Made by a program: the position numbers and the translations under genes
Notes under the pieces: generated by a model
Database searches by the model: none
The model's input: the letters and a program-made list of their open reading frames with translations, nothing else
Told to the model about the DNA's origin: nothing
Source: Alphaproteobacteria bacterium
Lineage (GTDB): Bacteria > Pseudomonadota > Alphaproteobacteria > Bin65
Direction of reading: 5' to 3'
Length of the DNA stretch: 64,000 nt
Assembly: GCA_021776685.1 (NCBI GenBank)
Contig: JAJFFJ010000040.1
Coordinates: 62,001 to 126,000, forward strand
Shown here: positions 60,086-64,000 of the stretch, one piece after another
Position numbering within the stretch: position 1 is the first letter of the stretch
How the letters are laid out: each line of letters begins with the position of its first letter

Positions 60086-60865
60086 CTAGATCAACCCGCG
60101 ATAGGAGCCGCCGTCGAGCTGGATATTCTGGCCGCTGGTGTAGCCGGTGTGGGCGCTGCAGAGGAATGCGCAGGTGCGGCCGAACTCTTCTGGCCGGCCC
60201 AGCCGGTCGGCGGCGATCGACGCCACCTGCTCTGCCCGGGCTTCCTCAAAGCTGACGCCGCCCCGTTCGGCCCGCCGCTCCGCCATATAGATCTGGCGGT
60301 GGGTGTCCACGCGCTCGGGCAGCAGATTGTTGATGGTGACATTGTCTTTCACACAGTCGCGGGACAGGGCCTTGCAGGCCGATGTCAGGCCTGTCCGCGC
60401 GCCGGCGGACAGCGCCATCATGGGAATCGGCGACTTCACCATCTGGGAGGTGATGTTGACGATGCGGCCAAACTTTCGCGCGCGCATGCCCGGCAGGACG
60501 CCTTTGATCATCATCAGTGGCGCCAGCATGTTGGCGTTGATCGCCTCGACCCAGTCGTCATAGGTGATGTCCTCGAAGGCCGTGGGCGGCGGCCCCCAGT
60601 TGTTGTTGACCAGGATATCGGCCTCCGGGCAGGCGGTCAGCAGCGCGTCCCGCCCTTCCGGCGTGTCGATGTCAGCAGCAATCGGGTTCACGTCAGCCCC
60701 CGTGGCCGCGCGGATCTCTTCGGCGGTCTGCTGGAGCACGTCAGTGTCACGGCCATTGATGACGACAGCGACCCCTTCCGCCGCCAGCGCCTCGGCGCAG
60801 GCGCGGCCCAGGCCGCGGGAAGAGGCGCAGACGATTGCGTTTTTTCCGGATAGTCCGAGATCCAT
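60086..60865 (-). CDS. SDR-family protein without the usual Tyr-x3-Lys
   Basis: This 259-residue SDR keeps the cofactor loop (CASSRGLGRACAEALA), NNNWGPP, and the C-terminal SGQNIQLDGGSYRG. But at the catalytic position it has ALSAGARTGLT: Tyr is Ser and Lys is Arg. Such divergent SDRs form a known FabG-like subgroup with unclear activity. The ATG at 60865 fits the family start. It lies downstream of the TRAP binding-protein gene on the same strand, with a terminator between. Confidence 0.85.
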   Translation of the reverse strand: MDLGLSGKNAIVCASSRGLGRACAEALAAEGVAVVINGRDTDVLQQTAEEIRAATGADVNPIAADIDTPEGRDALLTACPEADILVNNNWGPPPTAFEDITYDDWVEAINANMLAPLMMIKGVLPGMRARKFGRIVNITSQMVKSPIPMMALSAGARTGLTSACKALSRDCVKDNVTINNLLPERVDTHRQIYMAERRAERGGVSFEEARAEQVASIAADRLGRPEEFGRTCAFLCSAHTGYTSGQNIQLDGGSYRGLI

Positions 60866-60924
60866 GGTCAAATCCCCTGTTTTTGAAATCCCGCCCGCCA
60901 ACGGCCGGGAAGGTCATTGTCCGC

Positions 60925-60962
60925 AAAAAATATGCCCGGAGGGCTGGAACGCCCCCCGGGCA
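60925..60962 (-). terminator. Intrinsic terminator after the TRAP binding protein
   Basis: On the minus strand, a 12-bp stem with one mismatch (60951-60962 and 60933-60944, six-base loop) is followed after two bases by six T (60930-60925). Confidence 0.87.
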
Positions 60963-61005
60963 CAGAAATACTCGCCGGTCAAATCGCTTCAGCCGGAATT
61001 GGCGG

Positions 61006-62082
61006 CTATTTCTTGTCCCAGTTCCGTGCGCATTTCACGCCCTGGGCGCGCAACGCGTCCATATACAGCGTCAAGACTTTGCTGCCCGGCAGGCCCTTCT
61101 TCTCCATACGCGCCGCCCATTCCTTGGCGATGTTGGGCATGGCATTGGCCCATTTCACTCGCTCAGCCTGCGGAAATTCGCTGAAGGTGGCCTTCTTGAA
61201 CATTTTCTTGCCGGTGTTCCAGCCCCAGCGCCCAGCGCCGATATGGCCTTTGTCGCCAATGGGACCCCAGGACTTGGCCGCGCCTCTGATGGCTTTCTGA
61301 ACGTCAGCCGGCAGCTTTTTCATGCTGTCCTTGTTCATGACAAGGGCGACCGCATACATGGCGCCGAAATTGACCCGTGTGACGTAGGGCGCCACTTCCG
61401 GATATTTCATCGGCGGGATGGGCGAGCCCATGATGATGAAGCCCTGGTAGATGCCTGTCTTGGTGTCGTTGTAGTAGCGGAACATGTGCGCCTGCACCGA
61501 GGTCACGCCGATCCCACGCAGCCACTGCAGGGCGGAGCCTGCAGTGCCGATCTTCTTTCCCTTCATGTCGGCAAGGGATTTGACCGGGAAATTAGTCAGC
61601 AGCTGATAGCTGTCGACGCCCGAGCCGTTCAGCCGGATCAGATTGAACTTGCTGTATTGCCCGTCCATCTGCGGCACCTTGGCGTATACGGCATTGATCG
61701 CGTTGGTGACCTTGCTCAGATCATCCGTGCAGAACGGCGCCATGAAGGCGACAGCGTCGAGCGGCAGCTTGTCCGGATGGAAGATCGTCGGCACGTAGCC
61801 GATATCCGCCACGCCGTCCTGTGTACCCAGGAAGACCTTGGTGGGTTTCAGGAGTGAGCCGGTATAAGCCTGACGCCAACGGATCTTGTGATTGCTGCCC
61901 ATGGCTTTGAGGCGCTTGTTCACCTCCGGGATAAAGTATTTGCCGAGCATCTTGAGCGATGCCAGCGCACGCGGCGCCTGGCCCGCGGCCACGGTCAGCT
62001 TGTAGGTCTTTGCTTGCGTGGCTGATGCCAGGCAAAACGCCATTGCTGCAGTCGCGGCGCCAGTCAAAAGAACTCTTCTCAT
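61006..62082 (-). CDS. TRAP transporter substrate-binding protein (DctP-type)
   Basis: This 358-residue periplasmic binding protein has a signal peptide (about residues 1-24, ending ATQA). The DctP pattern is seen in IRWRQAYTGSLLKPTKVFLG, VADIGYVPTIFHPDKLPLD, SLADMKGKKIGTAGSALQWL and VMNKDSMKKLPADVQKAIRGA. GGGAGGA precedes the ATG. TRAP systems import carboxylates with sodium or proton symport. The membrane subunits DctQ and DctM are not in the window, so it is an orphan or their genes are elsewhere. Context suggests an aromatic acid ligand. Confidence 0.88.
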   Translation of the reverse strand: MRRVLLTGAATAAMAFCLASATQAKTYKLTVAAGQAPRALASLKMLGKYFIPEVNKRLKAMGSNHKIRWRQAYTGSLLKPTKVFLGTQDGVADIGYVPTIFHPDKLPLDAVAFMAPFCTDDLSKVTNAINAVYAKVPQMDGQYSKFNLIRLNGSGVDSYQLLTNFPVKSLADMKGKKIGTAGSALQWLRGIGVTSVQAHMFRYYNDTKTGIYQGFIIMGSPIPPMKYPEVAPYVTRVNFGAMYAVALVMNKDSMKKLPADVQKAIRGAAKSWGPIGDKGHIGAGRWGWNTGKKMFKKATFSEFPQAERVKWANAMPNIAKEWAARMEKKGLPGSKVLTLYMDALRAQGVKCARNWDKK

Positions 62083-62135
62083 GTATTCCTCCCTGGAATG
62101 CCGACTCGCTGGACGGCAGGTTAGATAGTTTCCCT

Positions 62136-63071
62136 TTAGTCGAAGAAAGTTTCCGTCACTGTGGGGCCCCATTGGGACAGATTTTCCGGCGTTGCCGGAT
62201 AGTCCAGGGGCTGATGCTGCTGGTTGACCAGATCGCCATCGGCGTAATGCTCGAACATATGGCCCCACGGGTCGCGCCAATAGTCGAAGACCTGGCTGCC
62301 GAGCACGTGACGGCCCACGCCCCACTCCTGATTCCAGCCGCCCTTTTCCATCGCATGATTACCGATGAATACGGCGTCCGGATCTTGTGTCTCATAGGAC
62401 GTGTGATGGATCTTGACGTCGTCCGGGGCGTTGATGATGAAGATCGAATGGTGATCGGAAAAGTCGTCGCCCCGGTCAACATGCATGAAGGTGCCAAGGG
62501 TCTGGTTCGCATCGTCCGGAATGTGGAGCCGGTCGGTTTTCATCATCCCGAGCGTGTCGTTGAGCCAGACCGCCATCGCGTCGGCATCGGCCACCTTGAA
62601 CACGCAATGGCCCAGTCGAAGAATTTCACAGGGCACCAGATCGGGCCTCTGGAATGTTCCCTGCCGGTTTTTGGAGCGGGCATAGTTGATGGCCAAGGGC
62701 TCGCGGATCGACATCTCATCCGCTTCCTCAATGCCGTGAATGACCTGGAACTCGAAACCGTCCGGGGATTTTAGTCTGACGCGCTTGCCGCCGCCCGGCC
62801 CGTCGATATCCTCGACGCCGCTCGTCGCATCGCTGTGGCCTGCGATTGTGTCCAGATCCGCAGCCGAACCCGCAACCATCGCGACGGCTTTGAACCCCGG
62901 TTCGCCCTTGTGGGTGACGTTGAGATAGGGGTACTTGCCGCGGCCGCGCATATAGAGGCGGTCTTCCGTGCGCTCGACCTTGACCATGCCAAAGTCGGTC
63001 AAAAAGGCTTCCTGTTTATCCAGGTCCGGAACGCTGAATTCCGCAAATGCAATATCCTGAACCTTGATCAT
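62136..63071 (-). CDS. Extradiol dioxygenase/VOC-fold protein
   Basis: This 311-residue two-domain VOC protein has the metal ligands of type I extradiol dioxygenases in its second domain: His in LRLGHCVFKVAD, His in DVKIHHTSYET and Glu in DPWGHMFEHYAD. The N-terminal domain (DIAFAEFSVPDLDKQEAFLT) is the non-catalytic half. It starts at ATG 63071, where GGGAGGAG is well placed. It is 53 bp upstream of the TRAP binding-protein gene on the same strand, so ring cleavage and uptake appear coupled. Confidence 0.88.
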   Translation of the reverse strand: MIKVQDIAFAEFSVPDLDKQEAFLTDFGMVKVERTEDRLYMRGRGKYPYLNVTHKGEPGFKAVAMVAGSAADLDTIAGHSDATSGVEDIDGPGGGKRVRLKSPDGFEFQVIHGIEEADEMSIREPLAINYARSKNRQGTFQRPDLVPCEILRLGHCVFKVADADAMAVWLNDTLGMMKTDRLHIPDDANQTLGTFMHVDRGDDFSDHHSIFIINAPDDVKIHHTSYETQDPDAVFIGNHAMEKGGWNQEWGVGRHVLGSQVFDYWRDPWGHMFEHYADGDLVNQQHQPLDYPATPENLSQWGPTVTETFFD

Positions 63072-63229
63072 GCTGCTCCTCCCGTTATTCAGCACCGTTG
63101 GTCAGGCGCCGAGCAGTCTTCAGCCATCATGGCGAAATCACTAGTGACGTTTCCCGCATGGAAGCGCTGCTGGCACAAATCATGCCACGCGGACGAAGAA
63201 AATCTATAGCAGGATCGAAGCTCCGGCAA

Positions 63230-63259
63230 GATTTTCGAAATATTGGAAAATCTCGAAAT
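63230..63259. promoter_or_regulatory. Candidate GntR operator in a divergent spacer
   Basis: GATTTTC (63230-63236) and GAAAATC (63246-63252) form a 7-bp inverted repeat with a 9-bp spacer. TCGAAAT is also repeated directly at 63235-63241 and 63253-63259. The spacer separates the dioxygenase gene from the FCD-type GntR gene. Confidence 0.5.
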
Positions 63260-63327
63260 CTGTGATACCTGCGGTCCAGTGCCGGATTGTGTGGATGTCG
63301 ATCCGGCCGGGGCAGGGGAGCGTGAAA

Positions 63328-64000
63328 ATGGCTGAAACAGCTTCGCCGGAACAGGCCCGGACCCTCAGTGCCGCGGTGCTGCGCGACCTGCGTGACGACA
63401 TCGTCAATTGCCGGCTGCGCCCCGGCGACAAGCTGCGATTTTCTGATCTGAAAGCGCGCTATGGCGTGGGGCTGAGCCCCTTGCGTGAGGCGCTGCAACA
63501 TCTGGCGGCGGAGGGGCTGGTGGACGCCCAGGACCAGCGCGGTTTCACGGTTGCTGCCATGTCGGTGGATGATCTGCAGGATCTGGTGCGCATGCGTCTG
63601 GAGATCGAATCGTTGACGCTGACGGATGCGCTGTCCTGTGGTGACGATGCATGGGAATCCGAAGTGGTGCGCAGCGCCCATCACCTGCGGCTGACTGGAC
63701 CGGCGACGGAACAGGCGGGTCCGGACGCCGCCGCGGAATGGTGCCGCCGCCACAAGAATTTTCACATGACCCTTCTCAGCGGCTCCAGCTCACCGCGGCT
63801 GCGCAATCTGTGTGACGCGCTGTTCGACCAGTCCGAGCGCTATCGGCTCTGGCTGATTCTCCACGGCACTGTGGCCCGGGATGTGGAGGGTGAACACGAC
63901 ACACTAATGGATGCTGCGCTCGCCCGCGACACGGCCCGCGCGACAGCCCTTTTGAAGCAGCATATCCAGCAGACCGCCGATGAAGTGGCCGATCTCACGG
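63328..64000 (+). CDS. GntR-family (FadR/FCD) transcriptional regulator (partial, 3' end missing)
   Basis: This gene runs off the right edge; 224 codons are visible with no stop. The N-terminal winged helix is in LRDDIVNCRLRPGDKLRFSD, LKARYGVGLSPLREALQHLA and GLVDAQDQRGFTV. The all-helical FCD domain follows (DLVRMRLEIESLTLTDAL, then RRHKNFHMTLLSG and a HDTLMDAALARD segment with metal-binding His residues). GGGGAG sits 7 bases before the ATG. FCD regulators sense carboxylic acids and usually repress adjacent catabolic genes, here the divergent dioxygenase and TRAP genes. Confidence 0.88.
   Translation, partial: MAETASPEQARTLSAAVLRDLRDDIVNCRLRPGDKLRFSDLKARYGVGLSPLREALQHLAAEGLVDAQDQRGFTVAAMSVDDLQDLVRMRLEIESLTLTDALSCGDDAWESEVVRSAHHLRLTGPATEQAGPDAAAEWCRRHKNFHMTLLSGSSSPRLRNLCDALFDQSERYRLWLILHGTVARDVEGEHDTLMDAALARDTARATALLKQHIQQTADEVADLT

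Overview
The window is GC-rich, gene-dense bacterial chromosome with alphaproteobacterial character. The evidence is family and context: UbiK, YbjN and ProC in a row beside lgt; a MarR/OmpR/EnvZ-type block divergent from a branched-chain aminotransferase; an RpoH-type second sigma factor; uvrC near moeA/moaD/moaE; and many SDR, Rieske and TRAP genes. A Rhodospirillales-like lineage fits best, but the order cannot be fixed from this window. I see no rRNA, tRNA, CRISPR array, transposase or prophage.

Layout. 1-7 kb: the 5' part of a MidA-like methyltransferase and lgt, then a molybdate importer (modABC, a ModE-type regulator and a perfect Mo-box) lying between lgt and ubiK, then ybjN, proC and a YbaK-like deacylase. 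7-13 kb: RpoH-like sigma factor, TetR regulator, CsaA, EnvZ/OmpR-like pair, MarR regulator, ilvE. 13-16 kb: a four-gene bufferin-type RiPP operon (BufA precursor, BufB MNIO/DUF692 enzyme, BufC/DUF2063 partner, DoxX membrane protein), a family linked to copper handling. 16-19 kb: molybdenum cofactor genes (mobB, moeA, moaD, moaE) with a small lipoprotein gene on the opposite strand. 19-24 kb: HAD phosphatase, epimerase, SDR, and a tightly overlapping lipid module (CDP-alcohol phosphatidyltransferase, GDPD-like protein, degenerate second CDP-alcohol phosphatidyltransferase). 24-32 kb: uvrC, folB, SDR, two cation antiporters, msrB, tag. 32-44 kb: Rieske oxygenase with MaoC hydratase, CBS protein, HAD dehalogenase, isochorismatase, PanE-like reductase, uvrB, SDR, epoxide hydrolase. 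44-54 kb: ring-cleavage dioxygenase, trans-3-hydroxyproline dehydratase-like protein, aspartate aminotransferase, an EF-G paralogue with altered GTPase motifs, MhpD-like hydratase and acyl-CoA carboxyltransferase. 54-55 kb: a secreted protein built of 67-residue repeats. 55-64 kb: a catabolic island with UbiD decarboxylase, Rieske oxygenase, SDRs, TRAP binding protein, extradiol dioxygenase and two GntR regulators.

The themes that connect are molybdenum (import plus cofactor synthesis), metal buffering (bufferin operon) and aromatic or cyclic substrate catabolism. Three structural observations cut across genes. Short tandem duplications of 10-14 bp often span or abut stop codons. The divergent ubiD and Rieske genes have twin promoters. 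A cluster of DnaA-box-like 9-mers lies beside an AT-rich tract upstream of uvrC.
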